DNA of 64,000 nucleotides from Diphasiastrum complanatum (lineage: Eukaryota; Streptophyta; Lycopodiopsida; Lycopodiales; Lycopodiaceae): assembly GCA_029204225.1 (NCBI GenBank), contig CM055094.1, forward strand, positions 22,504,657 to 22,568,656. Direction: 5' to 3'. The notes beneath the pieces are model-generated. The model had not been told where the DNA came from. It made no database searches and worked only from the letters and a program-made list of their open reading frames with translations. Every line of letters begins with the position of its first letter. The stretch's first letter is position 1. Of this stretch, positions 47,200 to 58,034 are shown in pieces. The translations under genes and the position numbers were made by a program.

Positions 47200-50100
47200 T
47201 CAACAACAACAACAACCTGCCAAGACCAAACTCTTTTGCAGATACTGCAAGAGATCCAATCACGACATCAAAGATTGTCAGATCCTCAAACACCATGAAG
47301 CTAGGAAGAAGATGCAACAACACCAAGAAGGAGGCTCTGACTCTGTCATAAATTCCCAAGAAGAGAAAAAGGCGTTGATGATACAAGATGAGCCCATTAG
47401 AGATGCCTTGGATTGATACCTTGATTTCAGTGCTTCTCAGCACATGATTCCATGCAAGTTCCCATTCAAAGATCTGACACCAGTACATTTGAAGTATGTT
47501 TACTTCGGTGACTCAAGTGCTCTGCAAATTGAAGGAAAATAGTCTATACACCTTCATCTTCCAAATGGTAAATTGACCTTGTTTAAGGATGTATTGTATG
47601 TACCCAAACCGACAAAGAATTTATTGTCAGTCAGCAAGCTCACTAATCAGGGCTGTAGAGCCTTCTTTAATTCAGAACAATGTACCATTTTGAATAAGAA
47701 CTGTAATAAAGTCCTCTTTGCACACAGAGAAAGAAATCTATATATATTGAGTCATGAATATGCACTTACTACTTATGTGAGTAATTTTGATGCTTATGTA
47801 TGGCATAAAAAATTAGAACACTTAAACATGAGATTAATCTTGTATATGCATCATAATAGCAGGGTCAAGGATATGAGTATTAATGTTGTCTCCAGTAGAA
47901 ATCAGACTGTTTATGAAATGTGCTTACTAGAAAAACAACCTAGAACAAGATTTTCAAAAGGATGAGCCAAAAGAGCTAAGTCCATTCTTGAAGTAATCCA
48001 TAGTGATTTATGTGGTCCTATGAGCGTGCTTTATATTTCATCACTTTTAATGATGACCTCTCCAAATTCACCAAAATCATGTTCATAAAAGACAAGTCTG
48101 AGGCATTCAACAGTTTCAAAACTGGTCAGAGGATCAAGACCCTACGGTCTGATTCAGGGGGAGAGTACATGTCTGATGAAATAGCGGACTACTTATCTTC
48201 ATGTGGCGTGCACCTTCAGTTTGCTGCTAGCTACACATCGCAACAAAATGACATAGCTGAAAGAAAGAATTGAACATTTTTGGAAGCTGCACGATCCATG
48301 ATGTCTAATGCTCAGCTACCCAATAAATTTTGGGCTGAAGCAATATCTACAATCTGCTACTTGCAAAATTATTTCAACACAAAGGCAGTTGACTCTAGAG
48401 CTCCGTTTGAAGCCTACTACGGATACAAACCAAGTCTGAAACACCTACGTGTGTTTGGATGTCTCTGCTATGCACAAATACCGTCTGATCTAAGGAAAAA
48501 CTAGACCCAGTCAACTGTAAATATATTTTCATTGGCCATTCAACATCACATAAAGCATATCGCATTTATGATGTTGAAATAGGTCAGTCAGTCAAGATGC
48601 AGTCTTCCTTGAAGACCAATTTTATGATTTTAAGTAGAAGCAGCAAATGTAGGAGTTTGTTTCAACAACTCCATTTACCATCGATAGGCCTGGACCTACA
48701 GTTTTTAAACCACAATCTAAAGATATGCTTGTCATTCACCCAGGAGAGACATCTACTCAGAAACCTGCTGTTCAAAATTTTACACGACAACGACAACAGC
48801 ATGGTCATTTCGTCCCTCAGGCATTCATCAGTCATGATGAACTTGCCTCTGCTACAGAAGCACTGTCAATGTTAGATGTAGACAAATGGAAAGCTGCCAT
48901 GGACGCTGAGTACAACTCATTGATGAAGAACTATACCTAGAGTCTTGTTAATCCTCCTGTAGGAACAAAGCTCATTGACACTAAGTGGATCTTCAAACTG
49001 AAGCTTAGACCAGATGGATCAATCTCCAAAAGGAAAGCTCGACTGGTGGTTAAAGGATATGAGCAAGTAGATTACACTAACACTTTCAATCCAATGGTAA
49101 AGCATCAATCTATTCGAATCTTGCTGGCTATAGCTGTTGTAGAGGATCTGGACATTAATCAGATGGATGTCCATACATCATTTCTTCATGGATATATACA
49201 AGAAGATATCTTTATTTATCAATCAGAAAATTACGTCCTTCAAGGCCAAAAGCATATGGTATGTAAATTGTAGAAGGCACTTTATGGCCTCAAACAAGCT
49301 CCTAGGGCTTGGTATGAAAGAATTAATCACTTTTTGTTGTAGCACAACTTTACTTCTTGCTCCACATACTCAAATGTGTATCTCAAGTGTAAAGGCCCAA
49401 GCCATGTCATAATAGCCTTGTATGTTGATGATTCTTTAATTATCAGCAATTCAAATCTATTACTGTATGAAACAAAATCTTTGCCTTCAACAAAATTTGA
49501 GATGTCTGATTTAGGCCCAGTTCATTACCTACTTGGTATGGAGATCACCAGGGATCGCGCAAGCAGAAGGATTGCTATAAGCCAAGAATCCTATTTAATC
49601 AATGTACTTCGCATATATGGCATGGAGGACTGTAAGCCGATAGACACACACATGGATCCAGGATCCAAACTATCTAAAGACATGCGTCCCAAAACTAAAG
49701 CAGAATAGAAAGAGATGTGCAGACACCCTTATTAGTCGATAATGTATTTTATGATTTGCACACGAAATACATGTCCAATCTAAGCTTACAACATTGGAAG
49801 GCTCTAAAAAGAGCATTGAAGTACATTCAAGCTATGAAGCACTATGCTTTGTACTATAATGGTAATAAAGAAGTTGCACTTACATTAGTCACCTATTCAG
49901 ATTCATATTCGGTAGGAGACGTTGATATCAAAAAGTCCACATCTGGTTATTTTTGTTTCCTTGCAGGAGGACCCAATTCATAAAACAGCAGAAAGCAAAA
50001 ATGCATTTCGTTGTCCTCTACAGAATCAAAATATGTTGTAGCTACATCAGCAATGAAGGAGATTATTTGGCTTAAAAGGTTACTACAATATCTAAAATTT

Positions 50101-50312
50101 TCACAGATCGGTCCAACTATACTCCAATGCGACAATCAGAGCTGTGTAGCTCTATCTCTGGACCCATGAACTCATTCTAGAACTAAGCATATAGAAGTTC
50201 AATTTCATTTTCTTAGAGAGAAAGTTTAGAATAAAAATGTTGTACCAAGTTACTGTCATACAGATAGTATGTTGGCTGACATTTTGACAAAACCATTGTC
50301 AAGAGAGAAACA
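47200..50312 (+). pseudogene. Ty1/copia gag-pol of element C (dead, nearly full order)
   Basis: The order is complete but mutated: zinc knuckle FCRYCKRSNHDIKDC (about 47235); protease start YLDFSASQHM, with the DSG triad lost and a stop just before; LPNGKLTLFKDVLYVP; integrase with WHKKLEHLN, VIHSDLCGPM, LRSDSGGEY and QQNDIAERKN; RT with WIFKLKLRPDGS, NQMDVHTSFLHGYI, ALYGLKQAPRAWYE and ALYVDDSLII (YVDD kept); RT end MSDLGPVHYLLGMEI; RNase H with TYSDSYSVGDVDIKKSTSGY, CDNQSCVAL and DILTKPLSREKH. Stops and frameshifts (about 47414, 48270, 48504, 48940, 49270, 49708, 49981) rule out function. Most of gag upstream of the knuckle is missing. Confidence 0.92.
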
Positions 50313-50313
50313 T

Positions 50314-51100
50314 TATCTTACTCCTACTCATCCTAACTGTCCTCTGCTTCACTCAAGGAAATCACTCTCTCACCGTCGTTTGTAGTAATGATCCATTTTC
50401 TCCCACAGTTTGCAGAAATACACGCAAAGTTCAAACAAGCAAGGCACCGCAAGGAACCGTCCGAGTCTAGCCTGTGGTCACACTGCGAAGTGGACGAACT
50501 GCAAGAAGACCGAAAGAATACCACAAGTCATCACTTGCGGTCAGCATGCAAAGTGGATGAACTACAGCTTACGAAGAGGACTGACCGAAGGAACACCCCA
50601 AGTCAACGATTGGGTCAACATCCGGCTACGATCGCACCGCAATATCATGCTCCTACACACATGCGAAGGAGATTTTGTACAACATATTTATGTCTTCACG
50701 CTCCACCAATAATCAATCTATGGATCTACTGCTAATTGCTAATGATCTTTTAAATTGTGTAATTAGAATAACATGAGATCATCCAACAACTATATAAGAA
50801 ACTGAGCACATAGAGAGAAAACATGAAAAGAGATCCAAAGAGATCAATCTCTGAGACAGAGATCAAACGACCAAAATTGGTTTTCTAGTATTTGACTCCT
50901 CAGAATTAGAGATCATATAGAGAGACTAAAAGTATTCAGAACTATAGCAATTACTTGTTTCTATAAATAGGATCATGTGCTTCGGCACGATTGTCTTGTG
51001 TTCTGATAGTTGTTATTACAATATTTGTTATACAAAATCACTATTGTTCTTATCAGTTTTATTCATGCTTGAATGTCTCTTACTCTTTCTCCTTTTCTCC
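50314..51100 (+). repeat. 3' LTR of copia element C, 5'-truncated
   Basis: The match to the 5' LTR starts at ATCTTACTCCTACTCATCC, about 12 bases inside it; the TGTTGGAG start and the PPT are missing. It runs to about CTTTCTCC at 51092, after which LINE sequence resumes. The hairpin arm of the 5' LTR is absent here. Confidence 0.75.
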
Positions 51101-51106
51101 TCCATG

Positions 51107-52107
51107 AGTGCAAACTCTAGCCAATCTTCGCCCTCCTTGATTTTTTTCCCAACCTCTCCACCTCTTGAAAAAGGGCTATCCTCTTCTTTGCTTTCTATCT
51201 TGAGAGCATCTTCTTGGTAGTGGCCAAAAAACTCTGAGTCTCCATGATAGCTTCAAGCCAAATCTTCGTGGCTGATGCTCTTCTCCTCTCTACCCTAAAT
51301 AAGATGTCCTTGATGGCTGATTGCACCTCCTCCTCTCAAGTAGTTTGGGGTTGGTTCTAAACCAAGAGCATTTGTGAAAAGTATTTGCCTCCTCAATTTT
51401 GAATAGAACTGGTTTATGATCAGAGAATAGAAAATCCCCTCTCACATAATATTCAGCTATGGGCCATAGTACTCTCAGATTCTGGGAGATGTAGCCTCTA
51501 TCCAACCTAGCTTGCCTCAAGTCTTCACCTCCCTAATTATTGCTCCATGTGAAGTCATGTGTTCCCTCTATCTCTTGAATACCTTTGAGTTGTCTCAGCC
51601 GCATTCAATCCTCAAACTCTCTACCTGAGATAATATTATCTTTTCCTTTGTATCTATCTTGTCGAACCTCTACCATATTGAAATCTTCTATCAATAAAAG
51701 GTTATCACCTTTCTCATCCAACTCTCTCCACAGCTGACTCCTCTCCCCAAGTGTATTCTTAGCATAGACAAAGAAGATATTGAAGATACACCCCTCCCAC
51801 AAAGTCTTCACCTCAGTCCAGTCATGGTTGGCCAGTCATGGTTGGGACCACATATCACTTGTCTCACTCTACTCTCTATTCTCTTATGTATCCCCAAGGT
51901 CTAACCACCTTGAATTCTTGGGTGCTCTGTCCAATACCAATTGTGTGCTCTTGAAACCAAATTTTTCTTGAGATCCTCCCTTGTAACTTTGACCTCTTAT
52001 AGAGAATTGAAATCTGGACTTAGTTGACTGTCCCACATCCACTTACTCCATGATCTTTCCTTTTCATCTTCCGAAAGGCCTCTTGTATCAGCTGAGAGAA
52101 CAATCAT
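51107..52107 (-). pseudogene. LINE ORF2: endonuclease domain
   Basis: The minus strand starts at an ATG (52107) with IVLSADTRGLSEDEKERSW, the usual N-terminus of plant LINE ORF2 (normally a SWNxRGL pattern, here the WN is lost). Further on come FFVYAKNTLGERSQLW, LLLIEDFNMVEVRQDR (GDFN box, Gly to Glu), GYISQNLRVLWP and FLFSDHKPVLFKI (SDH box). These are the motifs of an APE-type endonuclease that nicks target DNA for LINE insertion. Stops and frameshifts are present. The copia element at 46298-51100 separates it from RT, and the LTR array begins within two bases upstream of its ATG. Confidence 0.88.
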
Positions 52108-52108
52108 T

Positions 52109-52652
52109 TGTAAAAATTACAGCAAATAAGGATCCTAAAACACTTGAAATGATGAGGTAAACAATAGATTATGATTTCATAAGATTAGCACAAGTTGAAC
52201 CATCAAAATCCATCAAAAATCTATGCTTGAACCTCACTAAATGGCCCAAATCCTTGAAGAAGGCTTCACACGTGTGAAAGTACGGCCTCCCACAGTCTGA
52301 GTACTGTACACCAGACCTACATTCAATCCTATAATCATTAGTAATCACAAGTACTCAAACAATTATGAACATAGAGAGCAATTGCACCATTATGAGAGAA
52401 AAATCATGAAATTGCTTGATTGATTTTGGTGAGATATCATCACCTATATATACATGATCCATCACGGTTTTGGGCAGGTATGAGTAGCCCTAAACCTATC
52501 CCTAATGCTAATTTTGGTGGATCTTTCATCCCTACCAAGTTAGGGTTGGAATCTTGGAGATCCCTCAACAATGCAAAAATTACCAAAAATAGCTCCTATT
52601 TTTTCTCCCTTGTATCTAAGCATAATTTGGACTCATTCCAAAGGTTCTAACA
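52109..52652 (-). repeat. Array LTR 1 (544 bp)
   Basis: On the minus strand it starts TGTTAGAACC and ends TTTTTACA. The end is followed directly by LINE ORF2, not by a PBS, so it is the outer 3' LTR. CCTATATATA at 52443-52452 gives a TATA box on the minus strand; CACACGTGTG lies at 52267-52276. Confidence 0.9.
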
Positions 52653-53242
52653 CTTAGGTCTTGCATTTGGCTCCTTCTTGATTCCTCGGCCATGAGTGTG
52701 CCTTGGAGTTCTTCAAGTATGGGTAGCTTACCCATAATTGCATATCCCTGAACCAAATTGTCAAATTCAAAGCTTAGTCCATTCAATATGAGTTGAACAA
52801 GCTCTTCATCCTTGATAGGGTCACCTATAAAGGCTAGCTCTTTGTTCAATTCCTTTACTCTTAGGACAAAAGTATGTGCACTCTCTCCTTTCTTTTGATA
52901 GCTTCTATAGATTTGATTCTTCAAAGCTAACATTCTAGTTTGGTTCTTGGATTCATAGACCTTTTGCAAAGTCTCCCAAGCATCTTGAGCTGAAGTGCAA
53001 TCTCCTACCTCTCTTAAGAGTTCATTTGCAACATTCATTTTTATGCAATGTAGTGCAACATTGCACCTCTTGATGTATTTGGCTTTTTCTTGAGGATGAA
53101 TAGGTTCACCCTCCTTACCATTTACAATTTCCATCAGATCTTGCATGATCATGATAGATTCCATTCTAACTTTCCATATGGAATAGTTAGTTTTGTTGAG
53201 CCTTTCATTAGTATCCAAAAGATATGCATTTATAGATGCCAT
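52616..53242 (-). CDS. gag-like ORF, copy 1 (208 residues)
   Basis: It begins MASINAYLLDTNERLNKTNY then SIWKVRMESI (DUF4219-type start of copia Gag) and continues through the UBN2 region: LHCIKMNVANELLREVGD, AWETLQKVYESKNQTR, LRVKELNKELAFIG, LILNGLSFEFDNLVQGY. The homology ends at EESRRSQMQDLS. The last 11 codons are read from the adjoining LTR. A normal Gag continues to a zinc knuckle, which is absent. In the element Gag would assemble particles; without pol it would need enzymes from a relative. No stops interrupt it. Confidence 0.88.
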   Translation of the reverse strand: MASINAYLLDTNERLNKTNYSIWKVRMESIMIMQDLMEIVNGKEGEPIHPQEKAKYIKRCNVALHCIKMNVANELLREVGDCTSAQDAWETLQKVYESKNQTRMLALKNQIYRSYQKKGESAHTFVLRVKELNKELAFIGDPIKDEELVQLILNGLSFEFDNLVQGYAIMGKLPILEELQGTLMAEESRRSQMQDLSVRTFGMSPNYA

Positions 53243-54040
53243 CTAGTCTCCTAATCAAGGACTTGACACAAATGAAGGTTACTTCTATTGATTTGATTGA
53301 AGGTCTACCTTATCCCACTTCTTAGGGACCTGAAAAGATCAGTAATAGACTTCCTATAAAGATCTAAGAATGATCTCTAACAAAATCAAATCATAGAATA
53401 CTAGAAACAATGCACTTGCTTGATTGAAGTAGACAATACTAGTAGAATTGCCCCTCTTTCTATAAAGAACATTAAAGCTTCCAAATGATCTGATCAAGAG
53501 TGAATTTCAGCAACCTAATATACTTCCAAAATCACTTGTAAAAGATCTAAATGGAACTTAATGAGGATGCAACACAATCTACTATCCAATCACAAGCAAA
53601 AAATGATCAAAATTGATGAAAAATTGATCTAATTTGGTGCATAAGTCAAGCAATGGTTGGACTGAACCTAAATCACTTTAGGAGGTGACTACTACACCTT
53701 AGAACAGCCTTGAAGAGTCCCCAAAACTCTGATCTTCCCTCTCCTTGAATGCTAGAAAGCCTCCTCTATGAAATCACCTCCAAAACTCGCTTAGAAATCA
53801 ATGCTTGGAGCAAGCAAAGCTTGCTATCTTGGTAATGTGAATTGAATTCAACTTTGCCTCTGGTTTTAGACACCTAAACACCTGAAAATGAAGTCACACA
53901 ACACCAATCTCCAATGTATTTGACTCACTTTGAGTTCTAGAATCAATACTAGATGCTAAGATCCAATCTACACAAGATTTAGATCAAAAATTGTGATCAA
54001 ATTGAATGAAAACCAAGGATTTAGCTCATTTCAGCCTTTA

Positions 54041-54053
54041 GGCTCTGATACCA
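54041..54053 (-). other. Array PBS 1, initiator-Met tRNA type
   Basis: On the minus strand TGGTATCAGAGCC directly follows the LTR end CTTTTACA. It is canonical. Confidence 0.9.
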
Positions 54054-54597
54054 TGTAAAAGTTACAGCAAATAAGGATCCTAAAACACTTGAAAGGATGA
54101 GATAAACAATAGATTATGATTTCATAAGATTAGCACAAGTTGAACCATCAAAATCCATCAAAAATCTATGCTTGAACCTCACTAAATGGCCCAAATCCTT
54201 GAAGAAGGCTTCACACGTGTGAAAGTACGGCCTCCCACAGTCTGAGTACTGTACACCAGACCTACATTCAATCCTATAATCATTAGTAATCACAAGTACT
54301 CAAACAATTATGAACATAGAGAGCAATTGCACCATTATGAGAGAAAAATCATGAAATTGCTTGATTGATTTTGGTGAGATATCATCACCTATATATACAT
54401 GATCCATCACGGTTTTGGGCAGGTATGAGTAGCCCTAAACCTATCCCTAATGCTAATTTTGGTGGATCTTTCATCCCTACCAAGTTAGGGTTGGAATCTT
54501 GGAGATCCCTCAACAATGCAAAAATTACCAAAAATAGCTCCTATTTTTTCTCCCTTGTATCTAAGCATAATTTGGACTCATTCCAAAGGTTCTAACA
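54054..54597 (-). repeat. Array LTR 2 (544 bp)
   Basis: The middle LTR, with TGTTAGAACC start and CTTTTACA end on the minus strand. It is shared by both units: 3' LTR for the right unit and 5' LTR for the left unit. CACACGTGTG is at 54212-54221. Confidence 0.92.
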
Positions 54598-55187
54598 CTT
54601 AGGTCTTGCATTTGGCTCCTTCTTGATTCCTCGGCCATGAGTGTGCCTTGGAGTTCTTCAAGTATGGGTAGCTTACCCATAATTGCATATCCCTGAACCA
54701 AATTGTCAAATTCAAAGCTTAGTCCATTCAATATGAGTTGAACAAGCTCTTCATCCTTGATAGGGTCACCTATAAAGGCTAGCTCTTTGTTCAATTCCTT
54801 TACTCTTAGGACAAAAGTATGTGCACTCTCTCCTTTCTTTTGATAGCTTCTATAGATTTGATTCTTCAAAGCTAACATTCTAGTTTGGTTCTTGGATTCA
54901 TAGACCTTTTGCAAAGTCTCCCAAGCATCTTGAGCTGAAGTGCAATCTCCTACCTCTCTTAAGAGTTCATTTGCAACATTCATTTTTATGCAATGTAGTG
55001 CAACATTGCACCTCTTGATGTATTTGGCTTTTTCTTGAGGATGAATAGGTTCACCCTCCTTACCATTTACAATTTCCATCAGATCTTGCATGATCATGAT
55101 AGATTCCATTCTAACTTTCCATATGGAATAGTTAGTTTTGTTGAGCCTTTCATTAGTATCCAAAAGATATGCATTTATAGATGCCAT
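54561..55187 (-). CDS. gag-like ORF, copy 2 (208 residues)
   Basis: Identical in translation to the ORF at 52616-53242, including the 11 codons read from the LTR (VRTFGMSPNYA). It has a DUF4219-type start, a UBN2 region and no zinc knuckle. The identity of two complete copies means either a very recent duplication, gene conversion, or an assembly effect. The leader upstream (55188-55985) has no gene. Confidence 0.88.
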   Translation of the reverse strand: MASINAYLLDTNERLNKTNYSIWKVRMESIMIMQDLMEIVNGKEGEPIHPQEKAKYIKRCNVALHCIKMNVANELLREVGDCTSAQDAWETLQKVYESKNQTRMLALKNQIYRSYQKKGESAHTFVLRVKELNKELAFIGDPIKDEELVQLILNGLSFEFDNLVQGYAIMGKLPILEELQGTLMAEESRRSQMQDLSVRTFGMSPNYA

Positions 55188-55985
55188 CTAGTCTCCTAAT
55201 CAAGGACTTGACACAAATGAAGGTTACTTCTATTGATTTGATTGAAGGTCTACCTTATCCCACTTCTTAGGGACCTGAAAAGATCAGTAATAGACTTCCT
55301 ATAAAGATCTAAGAATGATCTCTAACAAAATCAAATCATAGAATACTAGAAACAATGCACTTGCTTGATTGAAGTAGACAATACTAGTAGAATTGCCCCT
55401 CTTTCTATAAAGAACATTAAAGCTTCCAAATGATCTGATCAAGAGTGAATTTCAGCAACCTAATATACTTCCAAAATCACTTGTAAAAGATCTAAATGGA
55501 ACTTAATGAGGATGCAACACAATCTACTATCCAATCACAAGCAAAAAATGATCAAAATTGATGAAAAATTGATCTAATTTGGTGCATAAGTCAAGCAATG
55601 GTTGGACTGAACCTAAATCACTTTAGGAGGTGACTACTACACCTTAGAACAGCCTTGAAGAGTCCCCAAAACTCTGATCTTCCCTCTCCTTGAATGCTAG
55701 AAAGCCTCCTCTATGAAATCACCTCCAAAACTCGCTTAGAAATCAATGCTTGGAGCAAGCAAAGCTTGCTATCTTGGTAATGTGAATTGAATTCAACTTT
55801 GCCTCTGGTTTTAGACACCTAAACACCTGAAAATGAAGTCACACAACACCAATCTCCAATGTATTTGACTCACTTTGAGTTCTAGAATCAATACTAGATG
55901 CTAAGATCCAATCTACACAAGATTTAGATCAAAAATTGTGATCAAATTGAATGAAAACCAAGGATTTAGCTCATTTCAGCCTTTA

Positions 55986-55998
55986 GGCTCTGATACCA
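55986..55998 (-). other. Array PBS 2, initiator-Met tRNA type
   Basis: Same 13 bases as PBS 1, directly after the end of LTR 3 on the minus strand. Confidence 0.9.
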
Positions 55999-56541
55999 TG
56001 TAAAAGTTACAGCAAATAAGGATCCTAAAACACTTGAAAGGATGAGATAAACAATAGATTATGATTTCATAAGATTAGCACAAGTTGAACCATCAAAATC
56101 CATCAAAAATCTATGCTTGAACCTCACTAAATGGCCCAAATCCTTGAAGAAGGCTTCACACGTGTGAAAGTACGGCCTCCCACAGTCTGAGTACTGTACA
56201 CCAGACCTACATTCAATCCTATAATCATTAGTAATCACAAGTACTCAACAATTATGAACATAGAGAGCAATTGCACCATTATGAGAGAAAAATCATGAAA
56301 TTGCTTGATTGATTTTGGTGAGATATCATCACCTATATATACATGATCCATCACGGTTTTGGGCAGGTATGAGTAGCCCTAAACCTATCCCTAATGCTAA
56401 TTTTGGTGGATCTTTCATCCCTACCAAGTTAGGGTTGGAATCTTGGAGATCCCTCAACAATGCAAAAATTACCAAAAATAGCTCCTATTTTTTCTCCCTT
56501 GTATCTAAGCATAATTTGGACTCATTCCAAAGGTTCTAACA
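55999..56541 (-). repeat. Array LTR 3 (543 bp)
   Basis: The outer 5' LTR. It differs from LTR 2 by a missing A near 56249. Upstream on the minus strand AGACCTAAG precedes TGTTAG, the same nine bases that end gag before the inner LTRs. Confidence 0.9.
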
Positions 56542-58031
56542 CTTAGGTCTACTTGAGAACATCCTTATGAATGGAATCCTATGCTATTTGGCACGTGTTA
56601 CAAGCCACATCATGACCATCTAACTATTTACAAGTCATATGACCAAAACTAGTCAAGCTAGAATTGTGAATTTTTAACATCATTAGACTTATAATAAGTG
56701 TTTGATGTTTCTGACACCTGAGCTTCTCACCTTTCCCTTCTTCTTGAGTTTGTTGGAGGTGGGGGGGGGGGAGACTTTTCTTCCTTGGTCCTTTTGCTTC
56801 CCGAAAGTCCATCTATTTCCATGATGGAAGAGTTCTCAATGGAGGTAACTTCCAAAGCATTCAAACCTTGAAGATCCTCAGCCTCATAGATCTCAGAACT
56901 CTCCAATGATAAGGGGAGATTTTAAGTGGTAGTTAGGGTATGTCTTTTTTCACCCTCATCACTAGTTGTCTACATTTTTGATATTTTTCCAAATTCTTTC
57001 ATTAACATATTGTACGTCATACCATCTGAGACTAGTGTTGGTCTTGGCTAGACTATTCCAATATGTTGTACAACATTATGGCCTGTTTGCTTCTTGAAAT
57101 AGCAGTTTCCATGTTTGGGGTTTCGAACCTACTTTGGGTGGACCGAGCCTCAAAACTTGATCATTACTCACATTTTGATTGTACAACAAGCATGTATTAC
57201 CTTCCTCATGATGTGATGGATCCTCTAAAGGTCTGTTGTACAACTGATTAGTCACATGTGGATGAATATTAATGTCAGAGTGTGTCTATCTCAACTTTTT
57301 CGACACTTCTGTTTCACTTCCAAGCACCTTTGGAGGGGACAAACCTTGCCTTCCTTTGGGGTCGTTTTGTGGGTATTTTAGGCATGAAATGGCATGCCTC
57401 ATTGAGTCTTCCTCCACCATATTAGCTTCATCTTTTCCCTTTGATGCTACTTTCTTTGCTTGCCTTCTTAGTTCCATAATACTTCTAGGTCCTCTTAGGT
57501 CCCCCTTTCTATTGTAAATAGTAATGCCCTCTTCGTTCTCCAAAGGCCATGTCTCCTTATCATTCTTCTCCTCTTGTTCAGTGAAAAGGCCCTTATCCTC
57601 ATTAGAAAGGTTCTCCAAAATATGAATTCATTCCCTACAACCTCTTTCACTCATTGAGCTTGGTGTTTGCCATATATGCACTCTTTCCTTTGTAGACCAT
57701 AAAACCTTCATCATCTATACCTTGTCTTTTTCCTCTCCATGTTCCTCTTTGGTCTAGATCAGTTTTGGATTGGCTATCTACCTTGCTTGGGCAATCCTTG
57801 ATTAAATTAACCCTTTGTCTATAGTAGAAGCATGCATCAGGAAGGGATTTGTACACCACCTTGATGTTGGAAACATAGGAACTGCCCATTACCTTAATAT
57901 GCTTTGGTAAATCCTTGTTGAGATCAACTTCGACTAGCACTTGAGAAAACCATCTTGGATTAAACCCATTAAACCCATCTTCATTTTTCTGCCCTAAGTA
58001 TTTGCCAATGGGTGAAACCAGGTGATTGATA
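56542..58031 (-). pseudogene. LINE ORF1 remnant (nucleic-acid-binding protein)
   Basis: The minus strand at 58030-57647 gives LVSPIGKYLGQKNED, FNPRWFSQVLVEVDLNKDLP, KHIKVMGSSYVSNIKVVY and CFYYRQRVNLIKDCP. This is the plant LINE ORF1 pattern: a DUF4283-type end followed by a CCHC knuckle, here damaged (second Cys to Tyr, His to Asn). Charged low-complexity sequence follows (57618-57286, 56812-56624) with stops and frameshifts. It lies upstream of ORF2 in the same orientation, separated only by the LTR array, so it belongs to the same LINE. The 5' part beyond 58031 is missing. Confidence 0.78.
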
Positions 58032-58034
58032 TGA

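Larger units (their letters stand above)
52109..56541 (-). mobile_element. Tandem LTR-gag array: LTR-int-LTR-int-LTR, 1944 bp period
   Basis: Three LTRs (52109-52652, 54054-54597, 55999-56541) alternate with two 1401 bp internal segments. Read on the minus strand each internal segment has a PBS, a leader of about 800 bases, and a gag-like ORF; pol is entirely absent and no PPT precedes the next LTR. The two internal segments and their ORFs look identical. LTRs 2 and 3 differ by one deleted base; LTR 1 differs from LTR 2 by about three substitutions in its first 60 bases. The array sits between LINE ORF1 and ORF2. It could be a tandem duplication or, less interestingly, an assembly artefact. 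Confidence 0.92.

Noticed and set aside
47183..47488. Minus-strand ORF of 101 residues over the zinc knuckle region of element C
   Set aside because: The plus strand there encodes the CCHC knuckle and protease start, so the minus frame is a shadow.
52109..56541. CRISPR-like or satellite reading of the regular array
   Set aside because: The 1.94 kb units contain LTR, PBS and gag; the regularity is that of a retroelement tandem, not of short repeats with spacers.
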